Origin: Terribacillus sp. DMT04
Lineage (GTDB): Bacteria > Bacillota > Bacilli > Bacillales > Amphibacillaceae
NCBI RefSeq assembly: GCF_019056395.1
Contig: NZ_CP077639.1
Coordinates: 2,792,001 to 2,856,000, forward strand
Direction of reading: 5' to 3'
DNA: 64,000 nucleotides
In this document: piece by piece, positions 42,263 to 51,071 of the stretch
Position numbering within the stretch: position 1 is the stretch's first letter
Layout: each line of letters begins with the position of its first letter
Notes under the pieces: model-generated
The model's input: the letters and a program-made list of their open reading frames with translations, nothing else
Told to the model about the DNA's origin: nothing
The model's database searches: none
Program-made: the position numbers and the translations under genes

Positions 42263-43456
42263 TCAACCAACTAACGCTTGATCTTCTGTTTCTTTAGTTG
42301 TTGTTTTAGATTGTAATGCAGAAGCTAATAGGATTACCATACCTGCTATTCCTATCCATACAAGAGTGGATACGGAACCCCAAGTCAGGCCTGTATCGAA
42401 GAAGAGCAATTCTCGTAAACCTTCGACCATAAACCGCATTGGCAGCCACGCGTAAATCCAATGCTGATAAAATGGTGACAGCATTTCTGGAGCCATAGCA
42501 AGCAATGGTGCACCAAAGAATAACATTAAAATAAATATTGGTATTCCTTTAAGCCCAATGACAGAAAGCACCGCTGAAATCATAAGAAAGAAACTGAAAG
42601 ATGTAATTGCTAAGAAAAATGCTGTACTAGTGAAATCTGGTATATGAAACCCTGCTATCGTATCGGCCATCCAAGTTAAACCAAATCCGACCACAAGTGT
42701 GACAATTGCACCTGCAATAATTTGCATCATTTTTACTGAAAAGTTCTCTTTTCGGTTCGTAGTAGTTACTTTTCTCAGTGCGATAAAAATAATAGCAGCA
42801 CTCGCTATACTCGCCATCCAAAGCGGTTGAAATAATGAACTCGGTGCATTACCGTTTGCACTATTCGCGCCTGTTTCGTTTACAGTTATGATTTCTTTTT
42901 TAACCGGGCTCACTAGGCTTTCCGCTTGATCTGTAGTTAAAGGTACTCCTTGTTGTTCTAACCCGTCTAGAAGTTGCGTACGAACATTATTGTTTATGTT
43001 GTCCACTACACCATTCAATACTTGTCCGGCAATTGTAGATGCCATTGTATTCATGCCTTGGTTAACAAATAGTTCAATGCCAGGGGAAGAAGGTGTTTCC
43101 GTTTGTAAGGAAGACTGCTTTTCACTGAAATCTTCCGGTATAACCAACGCTCCATAATATTCTTGGTTATCTAATCCTTTTTGAACTTCCTCCGCGTTAC
43201 TTACTTCAATCCATTTCACAGCAGGATCTTCTTGGTCTGCAGTTGCTTCTGCATTCTCTTTTACCATCTCTACGATCGTTTGGCCCATATTCATTTGCCC
43301 TTGATTTGGTATAGCGACCCCTGTATCTTCATTTACGATTGCAACCGGCAGATTTTTAGCTTCAGGCTGCACAGATGGAATTAATGTAAGCGAGAAAATA
43401 AATATAATGACTAAAACGATAATTGGTGATAGAAATAGCAGCTTGTTTTTGAACAT
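42263..43456 (-). CDS. YhgE/Pip-like ABC-2-type membrane protein
   Basis: A 397-residue protein with one N-terminal helix (about 5-27), an extracellular domain of about 190 residues beginning 'LPVAIVNEDTGVAIPNQGQ' (a hallmark of YhgE/Pip and ABC-2 efflux permeases) and five or six C-terminal membrane helices (about 215-385). Start 43456 has AGGAGG 10 bases upstream. No ATPase gene is adjacent, as is usual for YhgE-like proteins. The divergent TetR gene and a palindrome in its promoter indicate local repression, as in drug- or bacteriocin-responsive loci. Confidence 0.85.
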   Translation of the reverse strand: MFKNKLLFLSPIIVLVIIFIFSLTLIPSVQPEAKNLPVAIVNEDTGVAIPNQGQMNMGQTIVEMVKENAEATADQEDPAVKWIEVSNAEEVQKGLDNQEYYGALVIPEDFSEKQSSLQTETPSSPGIELFVNQGMNTMASTIAGQVLNGVVDNINNNVRTQLLDGLEQQGVPLTTDQAESLVSPVKKEIITVNETGANSANGNAPSSLFQPLWMASIASAAIIFIALRKVTTTNRKENFSVKMMQIIAGAIVTLVVGFGLTWMADTIAGFHIPDFTSTAFFLAITSFSFFLMISAVLSVIGLKGIPIFILMLFFGAPLLAMAPEMLSPFYQHWIYAWLPMRFMVEGLRELLFFDTGLTWGSVSTLVWIGIAGMVILLASALQSKTTTKETEDQALVG

Positions 43457-43485
43457 TCTTGAACGCCTCCTTGATATTACTTTAT

Positions 43486-43512
43486 AATAAATGAACACCG
43501 TGTTGTTTATTA
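43486..43512. promoter_or_regulatory. candidate TetR operator between the YhgE-like and TetR genes
   Basis: An imperfect palindrome centred on ACACcGTGT with AATAAA and TTTATT outer arms lies 30 bp upstream of the YhgE-like start, where it would cover the promoter. It fits the usual design of a TetR repressor and its divergent target. Confidence 0.5.
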
Positions 43513-43635
43513 CACTCTAGATTATATGTACCTACTCCATGCTATTCAATAATCAAATATCCAATATATGTTGGTTACGGGACACTTATATGAACTGTGT
43601 CGGATAAAAATAATAAAAAATAAGGAGAATGATGT

Positions 43636-44253
43636 GTGACTGACAATAAAGCTGACTTACGAGTTATTCGGACTAAGGAAGCCATTCGAAATGCCTTAAT
43701 ACAATTAATCGAAGAAAAAGGATTTGAAGCAATTACCGTTAAAGATATAACGACTGCTGCGAAAATTAATAGGGGGACATTTTATGCTCATTATCAAGAC
43801 AAATTTGATTTAATGAAGCAGTGTGAAGATAAGATTATGCTAGACTTATCTCGTATTGCGAGAGAGAATTTCCCAAAGGTTCTTGCTTCTCTTGAAACAG
43901 ATTCTCCGACTGCACAGCCATTCTCTATTACTGTATCTATATATGAATACCTAAATAAGAATAGCGACGTTATGACAGCTGTATTAGGTCCAAAAGGAAA
44001 TTTATCCTTTCAAACAAGATTGAAAGAATTTATGTGGGGAGAGATTTATGGGAATAATCCGCATTCATTTGTAAAGGAAGAAAATTTTCGAGTTCCAAAA
44101 CAGTATTTGGCATCCTATATGGGAAACGCAATACTGGGTGTAACCCAACAATGGCTGCATAGCGGCAGAAAGGAATCTCCTCTAGAAATGGGACACATCC
44201 TAACAACCATGACGGCTTACGGTCCCTTATATGCAGCTGGTTTAAAAAAATAA
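43636..44253 (+). CDS. TetR-family transcriptional regulator
   Basis: A 205-residue repressor. The helix-turn-helix spans about 12-55 ('ALIQLIEEKGFEAITVKDIT' and 'INRGTFYAHYQDKFDLM'). The C-terminal domain resembles the TetR_C_7/YhgE-linked group that often sits beside YhgE/Pip genes. The start is GTG with AAGGAG 9 bases upstream. It is divergent from the YhgE-like gene and very likely represses it; the inducer is unknown. Confidence 0.87.
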   Translation: MTDNKADLRVIRTKEAIRNALIQLIEEKGFEAITVKDITTAAKINRGTFYAHYQDKFDLMKQCEDKIMLDLSRIARENFPKVLASLETDSPTAQPFSITVSIYEYLNKNSDVMTAVLGPKGNLSFQTRLKEFMWGEIYGNNPHSFVKEENFRVPKQYLASYMGNAILGVTQQWLHSGRKESPLEMGHILTTMTAYGPLYAAGLKK

Positions 44254-44306
44254 GTTTTAAAAGACTGCCGTTAACATGATAGTAATGTCGGTTTCTTCAT
44301 GAATGC

Positions 44307-44345
44307 AAAAAGAGCAGGATCACATGATTCCTGCTCTTTCTTTTC
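44307..44345. terminator. bidirectional terminator between tetR and the P450 gene
   Basis: AAAGAGCAGGA/TCCTGCTCTTT stem with an 9-base loop, T-rich on both strands. Confidence 0.8.
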
Positions 44346-44363
44346 AATCATATTCTGCTAGCG

Positions 44364-45614
44364 TCAGCTGGTTATCTTCTGTATATCTGTCAGTATCATT
44401 TGGCTTTTTGGCATAGTCGGCATGGAGGTGTGGCTGTAGCTTAAATCCTGATTTGGGACTTTATACTGCAAACGATTTACGAGATAGTCGACGCTCACTT
44501 CCATTACTTGAATCGTCACCCATTCTCCTGCACATCTATGTCCCATATGAAAATCTCCGCCGCCTTGAGGAATAAAATCAAATGGACTACCATCCCAGTC
44601 GAGAAATCGGTCGGGCTGGAAGAGATCAGGCTGCTCCCATAGATGTGGGTCATGATTATTGCCGTAGATATCCAGCAAGGTTAACGTGCCTTCTTGAAAT
44701 TGATATCCTTCCCACTGGAAGTCCTTTTTTACTTTCGCTATCGCAGCTGGGAAAAATGGATAAAAGCGACGCACTTCCTGCACGAAGCGGTGGATACTGC
44801 CATCCCCCTTTTGCAGTCTGCCTTTTTCTTGTGGAAATTGATGAAGTGCCAGCGCCGAAAAGGCTATAAAAATACTAATGGCGACAATCGGCCGGACGAT
44901 ATTCAGCACTTCCACTGCAGCAACTTTTTCAGGAAGAAGCTCTCCATCTATATCTCGATGCCAAGAGAAGACATAGAGTGCGCCTTCACGGATAGGATGG
45001 AGCTCACCATTTCTTACTTGCTTTACCAGTTCTGCCATCCATTGATCCGCGCCAGACCTTGAAGTTCGACCTTGCCAGTAGTCCGGACCAAGTGCTGCCG
45101 GCGATTCAAACAAATGACGCATTTGCTCTGTTCGCTTTTGTTCATCATCCAGCGGCACTCCTGCCCATGCGCAAGCTGCTCTCATCAAAATATATTGTGA
45201 TTCCTCGTAAAGGTTGATTTGATCATATTGTTCCCACTGCTCACTTGCCTTCTCCCATTCTCTTTCAATCAGCTGATCTAATTTTTGCAGCTGTGTTCTT
45301 GTCATAATTGACATGAACATCCCTTTGCGGTTTCGATGCTGCTCTCCGTCCAACGTCTGGACTGCCCCTTCACCGAAAAGTGTTTTAACCAAGCGATTCG
45401 GCGCAGCGCCAGCGCGCATAAATTTATCTGGATCATAAAACAGCTCCGCGCCCTTTTTTCCGCCTAAACAAATTGCCTTTTTCCAAAGCAGTGTGGTTTC
45501 AAATATATTGGATTGAAAACTCTTTCTGCGATGCAAAATAAATTCATAGCCTTCCCGTAAAAATGCCAGACTGTGATCCAGTCCTTCTTCCTTTGGCATG
45601 GAAGTGTCACTCAT
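44364..45614 (-). CDS. CYP152-family cytochrome P450 fatty acid peroxygenase
   Basis: A 416-residue P450 using hydrogen peroxide to oxidise fatty acids. The heme-Cys loop 'PQGGGDFHMGHRCAGEWV' (Cys361) has the CYP152 insertion. Arg241-Pro242 in 'LNIVRPIVAI' is the carboxylate-binding pair (Arg242-Pro243 in B. subtilis P450BS-beta). Residue 86 in 'GAVQTLDGEQH' is Gln, as in P450BS-beta (hydroxylase), not His as in the alkene-forming OleT. Products should therefore be mainly alpha/beta-hydroxy acids; that is inferred from family knowledge. GTGAGG precedes the ATG. It is monocistronic between terminators. Confidence 0.9.
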   Translation of the reverse strand: MSDTSMPKEEGLDHSLAFLREGYEFILHRRKSFQSNIFETTLLWKKAICLGGKKGAELFYDPDKFMRAGAAPNRLVKTLFGEGAVQTLDGEQHRNRKGMFMSIMTRTQLQKLDQLIEREWEKASEQWEQYDQINLYEESQYILMRAACAWAGVPLDDEQKRTEQMRHLFESPAALGPDYWQGRTSRSGADQWMAELVKQVRNGELHPIREGALYVFSWHRDIDGELLPEKVAAVEVLNIVRPIVAISIFIAFSALALHQFPQEKGRLQKGDGSIHRFVQEVRRFYPFFPAAIAKVKKDFQWEGYQFQEGTLTLLDIYGNNHDPHLWEQPDLFQPDRFLDWDGSPFDFIPQGGGDFHMGHRCAGEWVTIQVMEVSVDYLVNRLQYKVPNQDLSYSHTSMPTMPKSQMILTDIQKITS

Positions 45615-45672
45615 ACGACCTCACCCTTCCTTTTTTTACTAGCCTCTTCCCTTCTAGATTAAGCCGAAAACA

Positions 45673-45707
45673 AAACACCTTGTTTATTTTCACTAAACAA
45701 GGTGTTT
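45673..45707. terminator. hairpin between the P450 and Nudix genes
   Basis: AAACACCTTGTTTA/TAAACAAGGTGTTT, a perfect 14-bp stem with a 7-base loop. It lies just past the original end of the Nudix frame. Confidence 0.75.
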
Positions 45708-45708
45708 C

Positions 45709-46119
45709 CTATGTATTAAAAGGCACATAAAATGGATGGGATTCGTGATTCAGGCAATGCTCAATTCGTTCTAAGAAAATTCCCCATGTAACCATCTTGC
45801 GCACTTGTTAAATGGGAAAATAACCAACTTCCAAACTTTCTTCTGACGGTGTACACACACCTGCAATTGGTTTACCGAGGAAAAGTGTATTACAGATGCA
45901 CATCTCTGTGTTTTGGTAAATCCCACAAAACTTAGTAACTTCGATGTCAATGCCGCTTTCTTCTTTTACTTCCCGAACGGCTGCTTTATCGAGCGCTTCG
46001 CCTTCTTCTACTTGACCGCCCGGCATTTCCCAGCCGCGCTTTGGTCCTTTAATCAATAAAATATGACCTGCTTCATTTTGTGCAATTACTGCTGCGGACA
46101 CGATATGCTTTGGTGGCAT
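45709..46119 (-). pseudogene. Nudix hydrolase interrupted by an in-frame TAA
   Basis: The first 103 codons encode a Nudix domain with a full Nudix box (GGQVEEGEALDKAAVREVKEESGI-type: G-x5-E-x7-REVxEExGI, about residues 34-57; quoted here as its pattern). The frame then stops at a single TAA (45808-45810) after GYFPI, but continues for 32 more codons (QVRKMVTWGIFLERIEHC and onward) to a TAG at 45709. Sequence after the stop fits the normal C-terminal helix of MutT/ADP-ribose-type family members. GAGGAGG precedes the ATG. The truncated 103-residue product may still fold, so activity is uncertain. Confidence 0.75.
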
Positions 46120-46365
46120 GTTTATCTCCTCCTCTTTTCCATAAGAAGTGAGTTAGTACCTGCCGTTATAAAGAATTTTTATACGTATTGGCAACAGCAG
46201 CTGGTATATAGGTACACTGTTTCTAGTCGGCATAAAGCGTATACGCAGATTCATTGCTTCCTTAGATATATTGTTTGTATTTGCCTTTCTTTTGTACGGC
46301 GGTAAAATTTTTGGGAGGATGTAATACAGAAGCTTTCTTTCCTAGAAAAAACAGTGCGTTTACGC

Positions 46366-46399
46366 TAAAAAGACCTGCCAATATGTTTTGGCAGATCTT
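46366..46399 (-). terminator. terminator of topB
   Basis: AAGACCTGCCA/TGGCAGATCTT stem (one mismatch or G-U) with five T on the minus strand. The rest of the gap 46120-46365 holds nothing I can support. Confidence 0.75.
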
Positions 46400-46404
46400 C
46401 CTCG

Positions 46405-48585
46405 TTACTTTTTCTTCAGTTTTGCTAGTGCATCAGCTAGAGCAGTATTGGCAAAGCCATCATCTTCATTATTTTTCTTCAAATACTTTTGTACGTCACG
46501 CTTGCTCACTTTGTTATTTTTCTCTTTTTTGCGACGCTCGTTAAATGTACTTAGTTTTTCGCGATGTCCGCACTTACAGAAGAACATCTGGCCTTCTCCC
46601 TCACCGCGCAGTTCCAAACGCTTATGACAGTTCGGACAGCGAGCATTGGTTGTTTTCGCGATATTCTTCTTATGTCCGCATTCCCGATCCTGGCAGACAA
46701 GCATACGACCGCGTTTTCCATTCACTTCTAGCATCAGCTTGCCACAATCCGGACAGTTTGTGCCCGTTATATTATCATGTTTATATTTATGCTCACTGTT
46801 CTTAATTTGGTTTACAACTTTTTTAGCATATTGCTTCATTTCGGAAATATACTGCTGCTGCTTCAGCTTTCCTTCTGCAATTGCACTTAGCTTCATTTCC
46901 CACTCTGCTGTCAGTGCAGGAGATTTCAACTCTTCCGGAACAAGCTCCAGCAGCTGTCTTCCTTTAGAAGTCATCTTCAAATACTTGCCTTGCTTCTCGA
47001 TATAGAAGGTGTTGAACAGCTTATCAATAATATCAGCACGTGTTGCTACAGTACCAAGACCGCCCGTCTGTCCAATTGTTTTGATGAGGTCTTTGTTCTC
47101 GCCAGCCATAAAACGCACCGGGTTCTCCATCGCATGAAGCAAGGTACCTTCTGTAAATCGCTCCGGCGGTTTTGTTTCACCTGTTGTCATTCGATACGAA
47201 AGCGTCCATTCTTCACCTTTTTCCACATTCGGCAAGGTTTGGTCATCATCTGCTTCTTCGTCATCGTAACGGTTGGCATACACTTCTTTCCATCCTTGTT
47301 TCTTCACGATTTTCCCTTTGGCAGTGAAGCTCTCACCAGCAGCTTCCACTGTTAAAGTTGTCTGTTCATACTCAAACGCTGGAAAAAGTACTGCGAAGAA
47401 GCGCTTGATAACCAAGTCATAAATTTTACGTTCTTTATCAGAAAGGTCCGCGCCATATGCGTTTTGATCTGTTGGAATGATGGCATGGTGATCAGACACC
47501 TTACTATCATCCACAAATGCTTTTGTTGCTTTGATAGGCGCGTTCGTAATTTTCGTAGCTAAACGTCCATAGCTGCCAACTCCTGCTGCTTTCACACGGT
47601 CCTTCAACGTTGGTACGATATCGGAGGACAAATAACGGGAGTCTGTCCGCGGATAGGTTAATAGCTTATGCCGCTCGTATAGATGCTGCATGATGTTCAG
47701 TGTTTCTTTACCGCCGAAACCAAACAGTCGGTTGGCATCACGCTGCAGTTCCGTTAGATCATACAATTGCGGTGCATAGCTTTTCTTAAGCTTTTTCTCG
47801 ACATTAGTTACTTTCCCTTTGGCCTGTTTCAGCTTTTGCAGTACTTGTTCTGCTTTGTCTTTGGCGAAAGTACGTGTGCTGTTATGTTTTTGATCCTTCC
47901 ATACGAGACGCAAGCCTTTTTGCGTCTTTGCTTCGATACCGTAGAAAGCTTCTGGTTTAAAGGATTTGATTTCTTCTTCGCGGTGATGCACCATTGCCAA
48001 TGTTGGCGTCTGCACGCGTCCACTGGACAGCTGCGCATTAAATTTTGTTGTTAACGCGCGTGTTGCATTCAGCCCGACATACCAGTCTGCTTCCGACCGT
48101 GCTACAGCAGATTTATATAGATTCTCAAATTCTTTGCCGCTTCTCAGGTTCTTAAAGCCATCTTTAATGGCCTTATCTGTTACCGAGGAAATCCACAAAC
48201 GTTTTACCGGCTTGTTTACACGAGCTTTTTCTAAAATCCAACGTGCAACAAGCTCCCCTTCACGTCCAGCATCTGTCGCGATAACAATATCGCTCACGTC
48301 ACTTCGGTTCAGCTGCGTCTTCACCGTGCTGAATTGTCTGCCAGTCTGCTTGATTACCACAAGCTTCAGCTTCTCAGGCAGCATTGGCAGATCTTCTATT
48401 TTCCACGTTTTATATTTATCGTCATATGTCTCTGGATCCGCTAGTGTCACCAAATGACCAAGCGCCCACGTCACAATATAATCTTTTCCTTCCATATAGC
48501 TGTTCGTCTTCTTCGTACATCCAAGAACACGCGCTATATCGCGGCCGACAGAAGGTTTCTCTGCCAGTACAACCGTTTTACCCAT
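46405..48585 (-). CDS. topB: DNA topoisomerase III
   Basis: A 726-residue type IA topoisomerase (B. subtilis TopB has 727). The Toprim domain starts 'KTVVLAEKPSVGRDIARVLG', with the acidic cluster in 'VIATDAGREGELVARWI'. The catalytic Tyr is at about residue 310 in 'LLTYPRTDSRYLS'. The C-terminus carries three zinc-ribbon-like segments (CPDCGKLML, CQDRECGHK, CPNCHKR and CKCGHRE). AAAGGA lies 8 bases before the ATG at 48585. It decatenates DNA and works with RecQ-like helicases; a recQ gene is in this window but not linked. Strongly divergent from ykpA. Confidence 0.95.
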   Translation of the reverse strand: MGKTVVLAEKPSVGRDIARVLGCTKKTNSYMEGKDYIVTWALGHLVTLADPETYDDKYKTWKIEDLPMLPEKLKLVVIKQTGRQFSTVKTQLNRSDVSDIVIATDAGREGELVARWILEKARVNKPVKRLWISSVTDKAIKDGFKNLRSGKEFENLYKSAVARSEADWYVGLNATRALTTKFNAQLSSGRVQTPTLAMVHHREEEIKSFKPEAFYGIEAKTQKGLRLVWKDQKHNSTRTFAKDKAEQVLQKLKQAKGKVTNVEKKLKKSYAPQLYDLTELQRDANRLFGFGGKETLNIMQHLYERHKLLTYPRTDSRYLSSDIVPTLKDRVKAAGVGSYGRLATKITNAPIKATKAFVDDSKVSDHHAIIPTDQNAYGADLSDKERKIYDLVIKRFFAVLFPAFEYEQTTLTVEAAGESFTAKGKIVKKQGWKEVYANRYDDEEADDDQTLPNVEKGEEWTLSYRMTTGETKPPERFTEGTLLHAMENPVRFMAGENKDLIKTIGQTGGLGTVATRADIIDKLFNTFYIEKQGKYLKMTSKGRQLLELVPEELKSPALTAEWEMKLSAIAEGKLKQQQYISEMKQYAKKVVNQIKNSEHKYKHDNITGTNCPDCGKLMLEVNGKRGRMLVCQDRECGHKKNIAKTTNARCPNCHKRLELRGEGEGQMFFCKCGHREKLSTFNERRKKEKNNKVSKRDVQKYLKKNNEDDGFANTALADALAKLKKK

Positions 48586-48863
48586 GAAAACATCCTTTCT
48601 CGAATCACACTTCCTATATTTTAGCACATGGCGGCTTGAAGCGGGAGCCAACGGCTTGAAGATAGCAACCGGATTTAATCGCTTACTCCCTAAGGTTTCC
48701 CACATAAGCACGGGTGATTTAAAACGATATGCAATGCGTATTCCAGCTGCTGTTTGTAACTGCTGCAAACTGGCAATACCAACACATAACCAAAAATTGT
48801 TTCACCGGCCAAATCATAACAAATACAATTCATGCTGTTTCCATTCTTCTACTAGTAAGAACA

Positions 48864-48892
48864 TTGACTTACACATCCAAATCCCTTAAGCT
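48864..48892 (+). promoter_or_regulatory. candidate promoter for ykpA
   Basis: TTGACT, 17 bases, TAAGCT, ending 43 bases before the ATG. The 350-bp gap between topB and ykpA contains nothing else I can support. Confidence 0.5.
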
Positions 48893-48935
48893 TAAGGCAT
48901 GCGTGACATTTTTGATCATGGAGGAAAAGGTATAC

Positions 48936-50555
48936 ATGATAACGGTAAATAATGTAGGACTACAATATGGCGATAAAAAGCTATTCGAAGAAGTTAATAT
49001 AAAGTTTACTCCTGGAAACTGCTATGGAGTAATTGGTGCAAACGGAGCCGGAAAATCAACATTCTTAAAGGTTCTTTCTGGTGAAGTTGAGCCGCAAACA
49101 GGCAATGTGTCTATCTCTGATGGCGAACGCCTCGCTATCTTGAAGCAGAACCACTTTGGCTATGAAGAGCACGAAGTACTGCAAACTGTCATGATGGGAC
49201 ATGAACGTCTTTTCAAGATTATCGAAGAAAAAGACGCACTATATGCAAAAGCTGATTTCTCTGAAGCAGATGGTATGCGTGCAGCTGAGCTTGAAGGCGA
49301 ATTTGCTGAATTGAACGGTTGGGAAGCAGAATCTGATGCTGCTGTATTATTGAAAGGTATCGGAATCTCTGAGAACTTACACGATAAAAAAATGGCGGAA
49401 CTGACAGGTTCTGAAAAAGTAAAAGTTCTTCTAGCACAAGCGTTATTCGGCAACCCGGATATTCTATTGCTGGATGAGCCTACCAACGGATTAGACTTGC
49501 AGGCTATTCAATGGCTGGAAGAATTCTTGATTAATTTCGAGAACACAGTCATTGTTGTCTCTCACGACCGTCACTTCTTAAACAAAATTTGTACACATAT
49601 TGCGGATGTTGACTTTGGAAAAATCCAGCTTTACATCGGTAACTATGATTTCTGGTATGAGTCCAGCCAGCTGGCAACACAAATGGCACAGGATGAAAAC
49701 AAGAAAAAAGAAGAAAAAATCAAAGAGCTGCAAGCCTTTGTTGCACGATTCAGTGCCAATGCTTCTAAATCGAAGCAAGCAACATCCCGTAAGAAAATGC
49801 TCGATAACATCACATTGGAAGATATCAAACCTTCTTCCCGCCGCTACCCTTACGTTGGCTTCCAAATGGAACGCGAAATCGGTAACGACGTACTTACGGT
49901 GAAAGATATTTCCAAAACAATTGATGGCGTTAAAGTTCTTGATAACGTCAGCTTTACGATGAACCGTGAAGATAAACTAGCGCTAGTCGGCCGTGATGAA
50001 ATTGCCAAAACAACATTGCTTAAAATCATCATGGGTGAAATGGAACCAGATTCCGGCGAGTACAAATGGGGCGTCACGACTTCTCAGTCTTACTTCCCGA
50101 AAGATAACTCCAAGTACTTCGACGGTGTAAAACTGACATTGGTAGAATGGCTTCGCCAGTATTCACCGGAAGATCAGACAGAAACGTTCTTGCGCGGCTT
50201 CCTTGGCCGTATGCTATTCAGCGGAGAAGATGCTTTGAAAGAAGCAGATGTACTTTCCGGTGGTGAAAAAGTTCGTTGTATGCTTTCGAAGATGATGCTT
50301 AGCAAGTCCAATGTCTTGGTTATGGATGAACCAACAAACCACTTGGATCTAGAGTCTATTCAATCCTTGAACGAAGGCTTGATTAAATTCAAAGGCGCAT
50401 TGCTGTTCACTTCTCATGACCAACAGTTCGTTAACAGTATTGCAAACCGCCTGATCGAGATTACGCCGACTGGTATCGTTGATAAAGAAATGACATATGA
50501 TGAATATGTTTCTGACAAGAAATTGCAAAAAGAAATCGCAGCAATGTACAGCTAA
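48936..50555 (+). CDS. ykpA: ABC-F ATPase YkpA (YbiT-type)
   Basis: A 539-residue soluble ABC-F protein, the length of B. subtilis YkpA. Walker A motifs are GANGAGKST and the unusual GRDEIAKTT; signature motifs are 'LTGSEKVKVLLAQALF' and LSGGEKVRCMLSKMM; Walker B motifs are LLLLDEPTNGLD and LVMDEPTNHLD. The second Walker A lacks the GxGKS pattern, having Ala-Lys-Thr-Thr, which is usual for the YbiT/YkpA group as I recall. It binds ribosomes and relieves particular stalls. GGAGG plus AAAAGG precede the ATG at 48936. Monocistronic. Confidence 0.92.
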   Translation: MITVNNVGLQYGDKKLFEEVNIKFTPGNCYGVIGANGAGKSTFLKVLSGEVEPQTGNVSISDGERLAILKQNHFGYEEHEVLQTVMMGHERLFKIIEEKDALYAKADFSEADGMRAAELEGEFAELNGWEAESDAAVLLKGIGISENLHDKKMAELTGSEKVKVLLAQALFGNPDILLLDEPTNGLDLQAIQWLEEFLINFENTVIVVSHDRHFLNKICTHIADVDFGKIQLYIGNYDFWYESSQLATQMAQDENKKKEEKIKELQAFVARFSANASKSKQATSRKKMLDNITLEDIKPSSRRYPYVGFQMEREIGNDVLTVKDISKTIDGVKVLDNVSFTMNREDKLALVGRDEIAKTTLLKIIMGEMEPDSGEYKWGVTTSQSYFPKDNSKYFDGVKLTLVEWLRQYSPEDQTETFLRGFLGRMLFSGEDALKEADVLSGGEKVRCMLSKMMLSKSNVLVMDEPTNHLDLESIQSLNEGLIKFKGALLFTSHDQQFVNSIANRLIEITPTGIVDKEMTYDEYVSDKKLQKEIAAMYS

Positions 50556-50563
50556 TGTACCTA

Positions 50564-50599
50564 AGAGCTCCAAGGCCTTCCGCTTTGGAGCTTGTTTTA
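50564..50599 (+). terminator. terminator of ykpA
   Basis: GAGCTCCAA/TTGGAGCTT stem with GTTTTAT after it. The next gene's ribosome site follows immediately, so ogt may be read through. Confidence 0.6.
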
Positions 50600-50611
50600 T
50601 AGGAGGAAATG

Positions 50612-51067
50612 ATGTCTTACACCGATAATGTCAAAACCCCTATTGGCAACATCCAAATCACCGCCACCGATCAAGTTATCACAAGTATTGCTTTCGGCGA
50701 GGAACTGCCTGTCTATACAAACGAACTCACACTGTCAGCTCAAGCGCAGCTGTACGCTTATTTTTCTGGTCACAGCACCTTGTTTGAGTTACCACTAGCT
50801 GTAAGCGGCACCTTGTTTCAGCAGCGTATTTGGGAACAGGTGAATCAAATCCCTTATGGCAGCGCCAGTAATTATAGCGCTATTGCAGAAAGTATCGGAA
50901 ATATACGCGCTGTTCGAGCTGCAGCGAATGCAATTGGACGGAACACCTTCGCCATTGTTGTTCCTTGCCATCGTGTTATTGGCAGAAACGGCAGCCTCAC
51001 AGGTTATCGCTGGGAAGCGTGGCGGAAAGAATGGCTATTGAATTTTGAACAGCAAAGGAGCAGATAA
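50612..51067 (+). CDS. ogt: methylated-DNA-[protein]-cysteine methyltransferase
   Basis: A 151-residue Ogt/MGMT suicide repair protein that takes methyl groups from O6-methylguanine. The acceptor Cys lies in VVPCHRVIG (about residue 120), the helix-turn-helix arginine finger region is 'AVRAAANAIGRN', and the active-site extension 'GSLTGYRWEAWRKEWLL' completes the fold. AGGAGG lies 5 bases before the second of two adjacent ATG codons, chosen as start. It ends 4 bases before the SDR gene, so they form an operon. Confidence 0.93.
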   Translation: MSYTDNVKTPIGNIQITATDQVITSIAFGEELPVYTNELTLSAQAQLYAYFSGHSTLFELPLAVSGTLFQQRIWEQVNQIPYGSASNYSAIAESIGNIRAVRAAANAIGRNTFAIVVPCHRVIGRNGSLTGYRWEAWRKEWLLNFEQQRSR

Positions 51068-51071
51068 TTTG

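Noticed and set aside
46120-46365. Possible small genes between the Nudix pseudogene and topB
   Set aside because: Short frames are present but none has a credible ribosome site or composition.
46405-48768. Extended start for TopB (61 extra residues)
   Set aside because: Family proteins begin at the Met at 48585, which has its own ribosome site; the extension is not conserved in character.
48586-48860. Possible RNA gene or ORF in the topB-ykpA gap
   Set aside because: No stable stem with terminator and no credible start signals were seen.
48729-48935. Extended N-terminus for YkpA
   Set aside because: Upstream residues are unlike any ABC-F start; the ATG at 48936 gives the B. subtilis length and has a ribosome site.
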